Origin: JBNJFY01 sp051747265
GTDB taxonomy: Bacteria; Bacteroidota; Rhodothermia; Balneolales; Balneolaceae
Direction: 5' to 3'
Assembly: GCA_051747265.1 (NCBI GenBank)
Contig: JBNJFY010000002.1
Span: forward strand, 310,001 to 374,000
DNA length: 64,000 nt
Shown here: piece by piece, positions 34,602-44,014 of the stretch
Layout of the letters: each line of letters starts with the position of its first letter
How positions within the stretch are numbered: the first letter of the stretch is position 1
Position numbers and translations under genes: made by a program
Notes under the pieces: model-generated
Database searches by the model: none
What the model was told of the DNA's origin: nothing
What the model saw: only the letters and a program-made list of their open reading frames with translations

Positions 34602-35564
34602 ATGTATGTTATTGCCCTTGATGTTGGTGGCACCAACCTGAAAGCAGCCATCGTTGATTCGCAAGGGCAGCTCAGTTACTCTACCCAAGAGCCAACCAAT
34701 ACGAGTTCCCCAACTGCGCTAATTCATCAGATTGCCGGGAAACTGGGGGAGCTACAGTCACATGATAAATTTGAAATTGCCGGCATAGGCATAGCGATGC
34801 CCGGCATGATTAATCTGGAGCGATCCGTGGTTTCAAACCCGCCCAATTTTCCGGGATGGAAACAAATAAACCTAGTTCAGCAGTTGAAAAAAGAGCTTTC
34901 TCTAACCATACCCATCGCTTTGGAGAATGATGCCAATGCCGCTGCTTTAGGATCATTGCGCTTTGGCTTGGGGAAACAACATGATTCATTTATCCTGATC
35001 ACATTAGGAACCGGTGTGGGCGGTGCCATAATTATGGATGGCAAGCTATATCGCGGTCCTACGGGTATGGCTGGGGAAATGGGACACATGATTATTCAAG
35101 CTGATGGCCCAGCCTCCCATGCCCCTACACGCGGAACGCTGGAAGCTTTTTTGGGGCAGCGGTTTCTTACCCGATGGGCCATGGAGCAAATAAAAAAACA
35201 TCCCGATAATTCGTTATATGACTTAGTACAGAAGCAATCTGATTCTTTTGAATTATCAACCTTAACTGCTGCTGCGCAAAGTGGAAATTCCCTGGCCATA
35301 CAACTCTGGTCGGAAGCCGGCCGCTGGTTGGGCTTGGGGCTCACCAATCTGGTTCATCTGTTAGATATACGCACCTTCATTTTTGCCGGTGGCATTGCCA
35401 ACGCGGGTGATTTGCTTCTGCAACCGGCCCGGCAGACTATGGACCGGCAACTGATGCTACCCTTTCGCTCAAACCTCCATCTATTGACCGAAACACCCGC
35501 GGAACAACTGGGTATCCATGGGGCCGCAGCTCTGATTTTGAATCAGCTAGAAGCTGGCCAATAA
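34602..35564 (+). CDS. ROK-family sugar kinase (glucokinase-like) lacking the zinc cysteine motif
   Basis: A 320-residue cytosolic kinase. It has the ATP phosphate loop LDVGGTN (residues 6-12), the catalytic Asp110 in LENDANAAALG, and ILITLGTGVGGAI (132-143). His162 in GEMGHM is the usual zinc-site histidine. The C-x-C-G-x-x-G-C-x-E segment that normally follows is replaced by GPASHAPTRGTLE, which contains no cysteine at all. Most ROK glucokinases and NagC relatives bind structural zinc there. The enzyme may be a glucokinase or N-acylhexosamine kinase; the substrate is not settled. It lies between divIC-like and lptD genes. Confidence 0.9.
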   Translation: MYVIALDVGGTNLKAAIVDSQGQLSYSTQEPTNTSSPTALIHQIAGKLGELQSHDKFEIAGIGIAMPGMINLERSVVSNPPNFPGWKQINLVQQLKKELSLTIPIALENDANAAALGSLRFGLGKQHDSFILITLGTGVGGAIIMDGKLYRGPTGMAGEMGHMIIQADGPASHAPTRGTLEAFLGQRFLTRWAMEQIKKHPDNSLYDLVQKQSDSFELSTLTAAAQSGNSLAIQLWSEAGRWLGLGLTNLVHLLDIRTFIFAGGIANAGDLLLQPARQTMDRQLMLPFRSNLHLLTETPAEQLGIHGAAALILNQLEAGQ

Positions 35565-35585
35565 TCCGTGTAAATTGTGGGCTTC

Positions 35586-38384
35586 ATGCGAACTCTCTGG
35601 CAACATATCATACTGCGGGTAGTCCAACCGAAATATTGGGCTTTATTGCCTGCTGGGCTGTTATTTTTGGGTACCCTGTATCTACCTAACGATACAAGGG
35701 CTATCTCAACTGAGATTCATGTCATCCCACTGCAACCAGATACCACCCGCGCTGATACGACACGTCCCACAGACTCACTTCGTGTTCGGCCGGATACCAC
35801 CCGCGCTGATACCACCGTTCCAGCTCGGCAACTACAACCGGGGACCCCACAACCGGCCTCTTCTCCATCCGGGGAAGGTCAACAAGCGGTTCAATTTCAG
35901 GCCTCTGATTCCTTGACCTTTTCTTTTGAGGGCACCCGCAGCGGAATGCTGTTTGGATCCGCTAAAGTGACCCATCCGACCGGTGAGCTTTCGGCCGGAA
36001 AAATATCCATGAATATCGATAGCAGCTTGGTCCGGGCTGCAACCCGCACACCCGGCGATACCCTGTCCCAACCGGTATTACAACGAGAAGACAATCGCGT
36101 GCGTAGTCAACGTATTTTGTTCAATTACGAAACTGAAAAAGGCAAATTTGATGTAGCCAGGGTAAAGGTACAGCAAGGCAATTTAATTGGTGACAAGGTT
36201 AAAAAAACGGATGATCGTGTGGTGTTTGTCGAAGAGGGCAAATACTCTACCTGCCCACTGGATCACCCTCATTATTATATCCAGGCTGATCGGATGAAGG
36301 TGGTGGATGAAGAAGAGATCTTCTTTACGAACGCCAAATTGTTTATTCTGGATATTCCCTACCCAATGATCTTTCCCTTTGGCTATGTTCCCGCCAAATT
36401 TGACCGTAAGCAATCGGGCATCATGGAGCCCACTTACGCATTTCAGAACAAACAAAACCGTGGATTGGGTTTGCAAAACCTGGGTTGGTTCCAATACTTC
36501 AATGATTATATCACTGGACAGGCCTCTTTTGATATTTTTACCTCGGGAACCTACTACATCAATGCTCGCGGCAACTATAAATACCGGGACGACCTGCAAG
36601 GAAGTTTGACCATTTCCTATTCTCGAGATCAAGGTATGGAACCGACCGACCCGGATTTCTTAGCCAGTAAAAGTATACAGAAACGGTTCCAGTTTAATCA
36701 TCAACAAACCATTTCACCCTACGCAAAGGTCAACGCGGATATCAATTACATAACCCGCAATTTCTACCGCCAGAACTCCTACGACATCGATGATCGGGCC
36801 AAACGCAGTACTAGTTCCAAGGTAAATTACTCTTACCGACATCCGGATCAGCTATTCAACTTCAATATTTCTGCTCAGCAAAGTCAGACTTTTACCAATA
36901 ATCAAACCACATTAACCGGGCCCAATATGCGGTTCAGCCTGAAAACCCTTACTCCCTTTCAGCAGGGGAATCAACGCGGTGGGCAGGATCAAACATCCAT
37001 ATTGGAATCAATCAGCATTAACTACAGTAACCAGTTTCAATCGCGCTATGAGTTCACCCCCATTGCCGCTGATTCAGCCACGATCTCTTGGTATGATGCC
37101 CTGCTAGATCCTCAATTGTACGAAGAAGCCACTGGTAATGAAGATTATATTCGAGCCGGTTTCAGTCATGATCTGAGCATGAACGCCCGACTACTGCCCA
37201 GTCGCTATATCAACTTGACCGGATCCGTACAGTATGATGAATACTGGTACCCCTCCACCATCCGGAAAACGTATGTTGATTCCACCCAGTCGGTTCAAAC
37301 TAACATAGAGCGGGGTTTCGCGGCCACACGTTCGTTTAGCACGGGGCTTAACTTATCCACTACGCTTTACGGGATTATGAATCGTAAAATTGGAAAACTG
37401 GAAGGATTCCGTCACACCTTGCGCCCCTCTATCAATTTTTCTTACAAACCGGATTTCAGTGATCCGCATTGGGGCGTTTACCGCGCGATTGAAAATGATC
37501 CGGAAAACCGCACCTATTCGATTTATGAGCGAGGAGTGTTGGGAGCTCCTAGAGCCGGCCGCCAGCAATCGTTGGGGTTTCAACTCTCTAATGTATTTGA
37601 AACAAAATTGGTCCGGCGCGATTCCACCGGCGAACGTTCCGAAGAGACGCTGCGGCTAATTGACAACTTTAACCTGAGTTCCAGTTACAATTTCGCAGCT
37701 GAATCGTTTAAACTTTCCGATTTACAGGTCAACTTCTCTTCTTCGGTCATCCCGGATATCAATTTCAATGCTCGGGCCAGTTACAGTTTCTACGACACCA
37801 ATGATGAGGGGCAACGCATTGATGAATATTTGTGGAATACCCGGGATAAACTAGCGCGTTTAACCTCCTTCAATCTATCGGCAAGCACACAATTCAGTGG
37901 GGGACAGGGGGGAGGTATTCGGACGAGCGAACCCAAGTATCCCGCTCATTACGATCCGTTGGACCAAAGCATTTTCCGCCCCATCTCACCTCATTTTAAC
38001 CGCAATCCCATTCAACCGGTAAATGTCCCTTGGTCATTTTCACTCAGCTTTTCCTATTCCTGGAATAAAGCAGGAGGCGGGAATGTGAATAGACGTGCTA
38101 CCCTTAACGCTCGCAACATCTCCTTCAATCTAACCCCAAAATGGCGGGCCAGCACATCTTTAGGGTACGACTTCATTGGAAAGGAGTTAACGCCTTCGCA
38201 GTTTAACCTAAGCCGTAACTTGCACTGCTGGAATCTTTCTTTCCAGATGAATCCCTTTGGCGAATTTCAATACTACCTGTTCACCCTATCCGTCAACGAT
38301 GGGCAGCTTCAGAGTCTATTCCAGAAGTTACCCATCTTGAAAAATCTCGAGCGTAGTTCCAGCCCCATTAACCGACGCCGCTAA
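35586..38384 (+). CDS. lptD: LPS-assembly outer-membrane protein LptD
   Basis: A 932-residue outer-membrane protein that inserts lipopolysaccharide into the outer leaflet. I chose the ATG at 35586 over a GTG three codons earlier. A signal-like hydrophobic segment (~15-30) is followed by a low-complexity Pro/Asp/Thr region that contains a 20-base direct repeat in the DNA. An OstA/LptA-like beta-jellyroll occupies ~110-270. The barrel follows, with the conserved DIPYPMIFPFGYVP segment just before it. The LptD C-terminal barrel residues continue to the end. It follows the ROK kinase closely and is convergent with ribE, only 7 bases away. Confidence 0.9.
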   Translation: MRTLWQHIILRVVQPKYWALLPAGLLFLGTLYLPNDTRAISTEIHVIPLQPDTTRADTTRPTDSLRVRPDTTRADTTVPARQLQPGTPQPASSPSGEGQQAVQFQASDSLTFSFEGTRSGMLFGSAKVTHPTGELSAGKISMNIDSSLVRAATRTPGDTLSQPVLQREDNRVRSQRILFNYETEKGKFDVARVKVQQGNLIGDKVKKTDDRVVFVEEGKYSTCPLDHPHYYIQADRMKVVDEEEIFFTNAKLFILDIPYPMIFPFGYVPAKFDRKQSGIMEPTYAFQNKQNRGLGLQNLGWFQYFNDYITGQASFDIFTSGTYYINARGNYKYRDDLQGSLTISYSRDQGMEPTDPDFLASKSIQKRFQFNHQQTISPYAKVNADINYITRNFYRQNSYDIDDRAKRSTSSKVNYSYRHPDQLFNFNISAQQSQTFTNNQTTLTGPNMRFSLKTLTPFQQGNQRGGQDQTSILESISINYSNQFQSRYEFTPIAADSATISWYDALLDPQLYEEATGNEDYIRAGFSHDLSMNARLLPSRYINLTGSVQYDEYWYPSTIRKTYVDSTQSVQTNIERGFAATRSFSTGLNLSTTLYGIMNRKIGKLEGFRHTLRPSINFSYKPDFSDPHWGVYRAIENDPENRTYSIYERGVLGAPRAGRQQSLGFQLSNVFETKLVRRDSTGERSEETLRLIDNFNLSSSYNFAAESFKLSDLQVNFSSSVIPDINFNARASYSFYDTNDEGQRIDEYLWNTRDKLARLTSFNLSASTQFSGGQGGGIRTSEPKYPAHYDPLDQSIFRPISPHFNRNPIQPVNVPWSFSLSFSYSWNKAGGGNVNRRATLNARNISFNLTPKWRASTSLGYDFIGKELTPSQFNLSRNLHCWNLSFQMNPFGEFQYYLFTLSVNDGQLQSLFQKLPILKNLERSSSPINRRR
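35739..35812 (+). repeat. 20-base direct repeat inside lptD
   Basis: GATACCACCCGCGCTGATAC at 35739-35758 recurs at 35793-35812, in frame and 54 bases (18 codons) apart. It encodes the repeated Asp-Thr-Thr-Arg-Ala-Asp-Thr stretch in the disordered region after the signal sequence. It suggests a local duplication, possibly prone to length variation. Confidence 0.8.
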
Positions 38385-38391
38385 ACGTTTC

Positions 38392-39048
38392 TTATGGGCT
38401 GGTACCAAACCCCTGTTCTTTCAACCACGATTCGGTGATATTGCTGGTATTTTCCGGCAACCCTCTGGTTTCCAGGAATCGAACCACATATTTGCCCAAC
38501 ATATCAAACTCCAGGTTTACCGAATCACCGGCCGATTTTGCGTTTAGATTGGTGTGATCCCGGGTATATGGGATAATGGCCACCGTAAATTGATTATCTT
38601 GCTGGCGAGCTACGGTCAGGCTAATGCCGTCAATGGCAATGCTGCCTCGCCCCACGATGTAGGGCAGCCACTCCTCATCGTATTCAATGGTATAAAGCCA
38701 GTTGGTGCCTTCCTGCTCGATTTGTTTAATAACTCCGGTAGTATCCACATGCCCCTGCACCAAGTGACCTTCAATGCCCTGCTGCATGGTTAACGACCGC
38801 TCCAAATTCACCGGATCATTCTGTTTAAGACTACCTAAAGTGGTTTTCCGCAAGGTTTCTTCAACACTTTGCACGGTAAATATATCGGATTGCACCTTAG
38901 TTACCGTTTGGCACACTCCGTCCACGGCAATACTCTCATCTTCATGCGTATCCCCCGCAAAGGTGCAGGCAATATCCAACTCTATTCCACCGCCCAGTGA
39001 TCGGATAGCGGCCACGGTTCCAACTTCTTGAATGATTCCTGTAAACAT
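38392..39048 (-). CDS. ribE: Riboflavin synthase alpha chain
   Basis: A 218-residue enzyme that dismutates two 6,7-dimethyl-8-ribityllumazine molecules into riboflavin. It has two homologous lumazine-binding domains (MFTGIIQEVGTVAAI at 1-15 and HLVQGHVDTTGVI at ~97-109). SIAVDGVCQTV and SIAIDGISLTV are the repeated ligand-binding segments. It follows ribD by 18 bases on the same strand, so the two form a riboflavin operon. The deaminase and synthase steps are thus together, while ribB/A and ribH are not in the window. The gene ends 7 bases from convergent lptD. Confidence 0.96.
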   Translation of the reverse strand: MFTGIIQEVGTVAAIRSLGGGIELDIACTFAGDTHEDESIAVDGVCQTVTKVQSDIFTVQSVEETLRKTTLGSLKQNDPVNLERSLTMQQGIEGHLVQGHVDTTGVIKQIEQEGTNWLYTIEYDEEWLPYIVGRGSIAIDGISLTVARQQDNQFTVAIIPYTRDHTNLNAKSAGDSVNLEFDMLGKYVVRFLETRGLPENTSNITESWLKEQGFGTSP

Positions 39049-39066
39049 TACAATACCATTTGATAA

Positions 39067-40197
39067 TTAAAGGTACGCGGTTAACAACATATCGGGGCCG
39101 ACTTGCTCCCAAACCGGCTCATGCAGTTCCCAAATTTCATTAATATGCTGAATATTGAGACCTAAAACGGATCGGGTGCCTCCCCCTAGTAATTTGGGCG
39201 CGATGAATAAATGCAATTTATCCACCAATCGTTTGCGCAGCAGAGCCGAGGCCAACTGACTTCCCGCCTCTACCAGGATGGATTGAATATCTTCCTCCCC
39301 CAATTGCCGGATGGCCTCTTCCAGATCAACATGTCCATCTATCTTAGGAACCAACAACGTTTGACCCCGGAAATAGTTAGGCTGCAGCATGTTGAGCATC
39401 GGGTCGCTGGCGTCTGCGGCTTTTGCTTTATTGTGGGTAATCACAATGGTCTTTTCTTCATACTGATCGGAAAATAGCTGCAATTCGCGATCCAGTTCAT
39501 ACGGCCCATCCAAGACGATGCGGCGGGGTTGCCGGCCATCGACATGCCGCACTGTCAAACGGGGATTATCCAATTTTGCGGTTGTTCGCCCCACCATTAC
39601 CGCGTCATAGACACTCCGCCATTGGTGAACCCGTTTGCGCGAATCTTTACTGCTGATCCATTCGGAATGTCCATCCGGAGCGGCAATATATCCATCGGCG
39701 GTTTGCGCCATTTTCAAAATTACCATGGGACGATTGTGCGTCTGTACATGAATGAATGCCTCATTGAGGCGTTCGGCTTCTTCTTTCATAAGCCCGACAT
39801 CCACCTGTATGCCTTGGTCCCGTAAATGCTGAATACCATCTCCATCCACCTGGGGATTAGGATCGCGCATGGCCACCACGATTCTTTCTAATGGCAAATT
39901 GCCCAAGGCTTGGGCACAAGGTGGAGTTTTGCCCGTATGAGAACAAGGCTCCAGCGTAACATACACCTTGGCATCAACCAGCATAGTACGATCTTTGACG
40001 GCATCGAGCGCATTGATTTCAGCGTGAGCTTCTCCATACCGCTCATGATATCCTTCGCCAATTTTCCGCCCATCACTAGATACAATAACACACCCCACCA
40101 TGGGATTGGGCGATACATGTCCGGCGCCTCGTCGAGCCAGATCCAAAGCCCGCCGCATCCATTGTCGGTCGGTAGTAGAAAAAGAAGTTGAGGTCAC
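39067..40197 (-). CDS. ribD: Bifunctional riboflavin deaminase/reductase RibD
   Basis: A 376-residue bifunctional enzyme, counted from a GTG start. The N-terminal cytidine-deaminase-like domain carries the zinc motifs HAEINAL and PCSHTGKTPPCAQAL. The C-terminal reductase (~150-370) carries the RKRVHQWRSVYDAVMVGRTTA and LVEAGSQLASALL segments. It converts the pyrimidine diaminohydroxy intermediate to the ribitylamino-uracil phosphate. It precedes ribE in the operon. No FMN riboswitch is recognisable in the 137 bases between ribD and ppiD. Confidence 0.95.
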   Translation of the reverse strand: MTSTSFSTTDRQWMRRALDLARRGAGHVSPNPMVGCVIVSSDGRKIGEGYHERYGEAHAEINALDAVKDRTMLVDAKVYVTLEPCSHTGKTPPCAQALGNLPLERIVVAMRDPNPQVDGDGIQHLRDQGIQVDVGLMKEEAERLNEAFIHVQTHNRPMVILKMAQTADGYIAAPDGHSEWISSKDSRKRVHQWRSVYDAVMVGRTTAKLDNPRLTVRHVDGRQPRRIVLDGPYELDRELQLFSDQYEEKTIVITHNKAKAADASDPMLNMLQPNYFRGQTLLVPKIDGHVDLEEAIRQLGEEDIQSILVEAGSQLASALLRKRLVDKLHLFIAPKLLGGGTRSVLGLNIQHINEIWELHEPVWEQVGPDMLLTAYL

Positions 40198-40273
40198 AGT
40201 TTTTCAGATAATTCAGTTTCCAATAATGAGGTGTTAAAGATACCGAATCTGACAACCAAACAAGACGAAATAA

Positions 40274-40302
40274 CAAGGGCGAGTCATAGCGACTCGCCCT
40301 TG
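40274..40302 (-). terminator. Perfect 12-bp hairpin after ppiD
   Basis: Arms CAAGGGCGAGTC and GACTCGCCCTTG are perfectly complementary with loop ATAGC. On the minus strand, TTATTTCG follows, so the T-tract is weak. It lies 33 bases past the ppiD stop and probably terminates that transcript ahead of ribD. Confidence 0.75.
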
Positions 40303-40334
40303 ATACTTAATATACTATTGATGACTAATTAGCC

Positions 40335-42107
40335 TTACTGCAGAACTTGATCGCGATAATCTTCGATCTCAGCTTCTTCTTTTAAGCGATCCATCCAAAC
40401 GCGCAAGTATGTCGACTGCTTGGTACGTTTCAACTGTTCACGCAAACGCGTACTCTCATCCGCTGTAATTTGGGAAGGATCCGCGCGGTTAAAGGCGTTT
40501 ACCTTGATCACAAATACCGCATTGTTGCCTTTCAACGGTTCGGAGATCATACCTTCTTCTAAGCCAAAAACGGCTCCGATTACCTGGGGTTCTCGTCCCG
40601 CACCGGAAATAACATTGGCATTCATACGTATGCTTTCCTGACTCATCACTTCTTTTCCACTGGCATTGGCGATGGTTTGCAAGTCGGTAGCATTGGCAGA
40701 ATATTGAGCGGCCTGCTGAAGTACGAATTCACGCTGTTTTTGGCTACGAACGGCATTTTCAATTTGCCCACGCACTTCTTCAAAAGGGCGTACCCCTTCA
40801 GGTGTAACTTCAGAAACCTTAAGTACCACAAACTGTTGATCCAGCTCGATGGGTTCGGATATCTGTTCTTCGGTAGCGCTTTCCAGATAGTTGATCACCT
40901 GACGGCTTTGCCCCAAACCAGAAATAAATGGGGTACCCTTGGTAGCCATTGCCGTTTTTACTTCCAGGTTACGGCGTTCGGCTTCTTCCTCAAAGTTACT
41001 TTCCTCCGCGAAAAAGCTGAAATCATCGGCTTCCTCAGCACGAGCGTCAACGGTAGAAATCGGATCGGCTTTAATCTCCAAACTGAAGTCGACAAATTTG
41101 ACTTCATCTCCGCGGCGATTGATTAATTTAACCAAGTGCAAGGTGCCGTTGTCACGAATCACATCGGTAACCTGCCCTTCTTGTACATCTAGTACCGGAC
41201 GCAAGATATCCCGCATCTCATCTACCGCCACATAGGAATCGCTATACTCAGAAGCGGACTGATAACGAGCCAAGAATAAGGAGTCATTCTCTGCATTTTG
41301 GAAATCATCGCGTAATTCACGCATCTCTTTTAAGGTGCGAGCGGTATCTTGTGCAGTCGGCGCTTTGGAGAAGCCTACATACTGAAAACGATACTGCTCA
41401 TTACGCTCATATTCTTCTTGGTGAGCGTCGTAGTATTCGCGCAGGTCGCTTTCCGTCACCGGAATGGAGTCCGGGTTTACATCGGCATAAGGGAATCGAA
41501 CAAACTCAATATCCGCGAAACTGTTGTTACTTACGAACTCGCGTTCTACCGCTTCATCGGAAACCTGTAGCGCGCTTTCTACATAGGTATTCATCTTTTC
41601 CTGGCGGCGCTTTTGACGCAACTGCTGTTCAATCATCAACCAAACATCCGTATTCTCCGGTGCCTCTATGGCTTGTTGCAGAGCTTCCCGGTTGATCGTG
41701 CCGTCTTCACGCTGGAACTGCTGTTTAATGAATTGATCCGGATTGGGTCCGGTAATCATATCCAGCAACTCTTGATCGGTTACCGTGATACCCAGCTCAT
41801 CCATTTTTTGCTGGATCAACTTGCTGGCCACCAACTCGTTCCACGCTTGCTCTTCGTAATAAGCACGCATTTCCGGCGTAACCGATTCCCCGGTACGCTG
41901 GCTGTACTGCTCAATGTAGTTACTTATACGTTGGTTATACTCTTCGTATGAAATGGATTCTCCATTCACTTCTCCCAGCGAACGTGGTCCAGCCATCATG
42001 GCATCGAATACGCGTGTATCGGCCAAACCCCATAACAATCCAAATGCGATTATGAGGACCCACAATATATACTTTGTGCTGGCCCGCATTTTTTCCATTA
42101 CTCCCAT
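40335..42107 (-). CDS. ppiD: PpiD-type periplasmic peptidyl-prolyl isomerase / chaperone
   Basis: A 590-residue membrane-anchored chaperone. A single N-terminal membrane helix (residues ~12-32) leaves the rest in the periplasm. A SurA_N-like helical chaperone region (~40-200) starts GEVNGESISYEEYNQRI. Parvulin-type domains follow; the central one (~230-360) is degenerate, and a better PpiC-like stretch is around 380-480 (SEPIELDQQFVVLKVSEVTPEGVRPFEEV). A charged C-terminal helix ends the protein. It assists folding of secreted and outer-membrane proteins, apt for a genome with several T9SS and barrel proteins. Confidence 0.92.
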   Translation of the reverse strand: MGVMEKMRASTKYILWVLIIAFGLLWGLADTRVFDAMMAGPRSLGEVNGESISYEEYNQRISNYIEQYSQRTGESVTPEMRAYYEEQAWNELVASKLIQQKMDELGITVTDQELLDMITGPNPDQFIKQQFQREDGTINREALQQAIEAPENTDVWLMIEQQLRQKRRQEKMNTYVESALQVSDEAVEREFVSNNSFADIEFVRFPYADVNPDSIPVTESDLREYYDAHQEEYERNEQYRFQYVGFSKAPTAQDTARTLKEMRELRDDFQNAENDSLFLARYQSASEYSDSYVAVDEMRDILRPVLDVQEGQVTDVIRDNGTLHLVKLINRRGDEVKFVDFSLEIKADPISTVDARAEEADDFSFFAEESNFEEEAERRNLEVKTAMATKGTPFISGLGQSRQVINYLESATEEQISEPIELDQQFVVLKVSEVTPEGVRPFEEVRGQIENAVRSQKQREFVLQQAAQYSANATDLQTIANASGKEVMSQESIRMNANVISGAGREPQVIGAVFGLEEGMISEPLKGNNAVFVIKVNAFNRADPSQITADESTRLREQLKRTKQSTYLRVWMDRLKEEAEIEDYRDQVLQ

Positions 42108-42267
42108 GTAGAAAACCCCAGTCTAAATCTTTGCTAAATGGTATGTGATAATAAATTCGAAATCTCTGAACCGGGCTGTAGCCCGTGCATAGTGTCCAGG
42201 TGGAATTGAAAGCCTGTAAATATAAAAGAAGCCGTTGCTAAGAGCAATTAAAGCCACTTATCTAACC

Positions 42268-43200
42268 TTAGAATATGGAAAACAGCTTTAAATGCTTCAG
42301 ATAAGACTTTGGATCTTCATTCAACTTCTTGGTAAGCTTATGTAGCTCAAAGGATAGGCTATCCACATTGTTATATAACGAAGAATCTTGCAGCAGCTTA
42401 CCCATGGTGCCTTCGCCGGATTCCATTTGACCTAATATTCCATCCAACCGTTTCATCGAGCTTTTCAGATCTACAGATACCCCCTGTAATTCTTGGGTGG
42501 TCTGATCCAGTTGAGACAATATTCGCTCTACTTTGGGGCGACTGCTGGAACTCAACGTATCAACTTCACCTAATATGCGATTTACGGTAGTCACGCTTTT
42601 ATCAATATCACCGCGTTTATCTTCAACCAGTTGATTAAGTTGTTCCGAAGTTGATCGAACATTTTCTAAAACTGCTTTAAGCTCTTGCTGATTACCTTTA
42701 CCGGTGACTTCGTTCATCTGCTCCAGTAGCGTATTTAACTGCTTGAATGTCCCGGTCAGATCATCGCCAATATCTTCTCCCTTGTCTTTTAACGTTTCCA
42801 CCATGCTCTCCACATAACGCCCATCAATACGTCCACCGAAGGGAACCACCTCTGTACTTTGCCCTCGTTGGATAACAATGGCTTTGGACCCCAGCATATC
42901 AATGGGACGCAAATAAGCTATCGATCCTTTAGGAATACGATTTCCCATATTAATAGTCATGTGTACCCGCACACTATCATCCGGGGCCAAACTAACCTCC
43001 TTCACCGATCCAATCTTTACCCCGTTCACCAACACTTGACTTCCGGCATTTAAGCCATCCACACGGATAAACTTGGCATATATTTCATTACTCTGTCGGA
43101 ATAAGGGGACATCCCGCATAAACCGGAACCCAAAGAAGGCGACCAATAGTGCCCCAATTACGGTTAATCCTACTTTTACTTCATTACTAAATCGTGCCAC
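42268..43200 (-). CDS. mlaD: MlaD-like MCE-domain phospholipid-transport protein
   Basis: A 310-residue inner-membrane-anchored periplasmic protein with one N-terminal membrane helix (~10-28). The MCE domain (~38-120) has FIRVDGLNAGSQVLVNGVKIGSV and LGSKAIVIQRG. A long coiled-coil tail (~150-300) follows, longer than in E. coli MlaD, as in Bacteroidota-like forms. MCE rings pass phospholipids between membranes. It is the third gene of an mlaE-mlaF-mlaD operon and likely co-transcribed. Confidence 0.9.
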   Translation of the reverse strand: MARFSNEVKVGLTVIGALLVAFFGFRFMRDVPLFRQSNEIYAKFIRVDGLNAGSQVLVNGVKIGSVKEVSLAPDDSVRVHMTINMGNRIPKGSIAYLRPIDMLGSKAIVIQRGQSTEVVPFGGRIDGRYVESMVETLKDKGEDIGDDLTGTFKQLNTLLEQMNEVTGKGNQQELKAVLENVRSTSEQLNQLVEDKRGDIDKSVTTVNRILGEVDTLSSSSRPKVERILSQLDQTTQELQGVSVDLKSSMKRLDGILGQMESGEGTMGKLLQDSSLYNNVDSLSFELHKLTKKLNEDPKSYLKHLKLFSIF

Positions 43201-43243
43201 GGGTCAAAACTATGATTAAATGAAAAGATATTAATTAAATACG

Positions 43244-43978
43244 TTAAATCTGGTACTCACTAGCCCTGATAAAATCCAGTAGATCCTGGTGATTAGAAGT
43301 ACGCATTTCCTCGCGTGTTCCATACCAGCTCAATTGTTCTTCGTTTAAGAACGCCACATTTTCAGCAATTTTTAACACACTATGCATATCATGGGTCACC
43401 ACAACCGAAGTGATATCCAAACTTTCGGCCATGTGCATGATCAACTCGTTAATTTCATCTGACGTTTGCGGATCCAACCCGGACGTGGGTTCATCATACA
43501 GTAAATATTTGGGTTTCAAAATGACTGCACGAGCCAGGGCTACACGTTTGCGCATCCCTCCGGATAGTTCAGCGGTGGCTTTCTCACCAATATCATGGAG
43601 ATTAACCATCTCCAAGGCATCATGAACCTCCTGACGAATCTGCTCCTCATTCATATCGGTAAAATACCGTAGTGGAAAAGCGACATTTTCGAAGGTATTA
43701 ATAGAATCGAAAAGGGCAGATCCCTGAAATAATACCCCAAATTGCTGGCGAATTTTTCGCAATTCTACATAGGAGAGTTCAAATATATTGCGACCGTCAA
43801 TTAAAACCTTACCCGAATCGGGAATCAACAAAGCGTTCATATGCTTCATTAACACCGATTTACCACACCCTGATCGGCCAATAATGGCTAAGGTTTCCCC
43901 GTCCTCAATAGTAAGGGATACATTATCCCATACCAGGTTGTCGCCAAATGATTTGGTCAGTTGTTGAATTTCAATCAT
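43244..43978 (-). CDS. mlaF: MlaF-like ABC-transporter ATPase
   Basis: A 244-residue ATP-binding subunit. Walker A is GRSGCGKS (~34-41), the Q-loop is FGVLFQGSALFDS, the signature motif is LSGGMRKRVALARA, and Walker B is YLLYDEPTSGLD. The FQGSALFDS Q-loop stretch and the location between the permease and MCE genes identify the MlaF branch. It powers retrograde phospholipid transport that maintains outer-membrane asymmetry. Confidence 0.95.
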   Translation of the reverse strand: MIEIQQLTKSFGDNLVWDNVSLTIEDGETLAIIGRSGCGKSVLMKHMNALLIPDSGKVLIDGRNIFELSYVELRKIRQQFGVLFQGSALFDSINTFENVAFPLRYFTDMNEEQIRQEVHDALEMVNLHDIGEKATAELSGGMRKRVALARAVILKPKYLLYDEPTSGLDPQTSDEINELIMHMAESLDITSVVVTHDMHSVLKIAENVAFLNEEQLSWYGTREEMRTSNHQDLLDFIRASEYQI

Positions 43979-44014
43979 GGATTAAAAACAACTAAAAACA
44001 GTATTCAAATTTGA

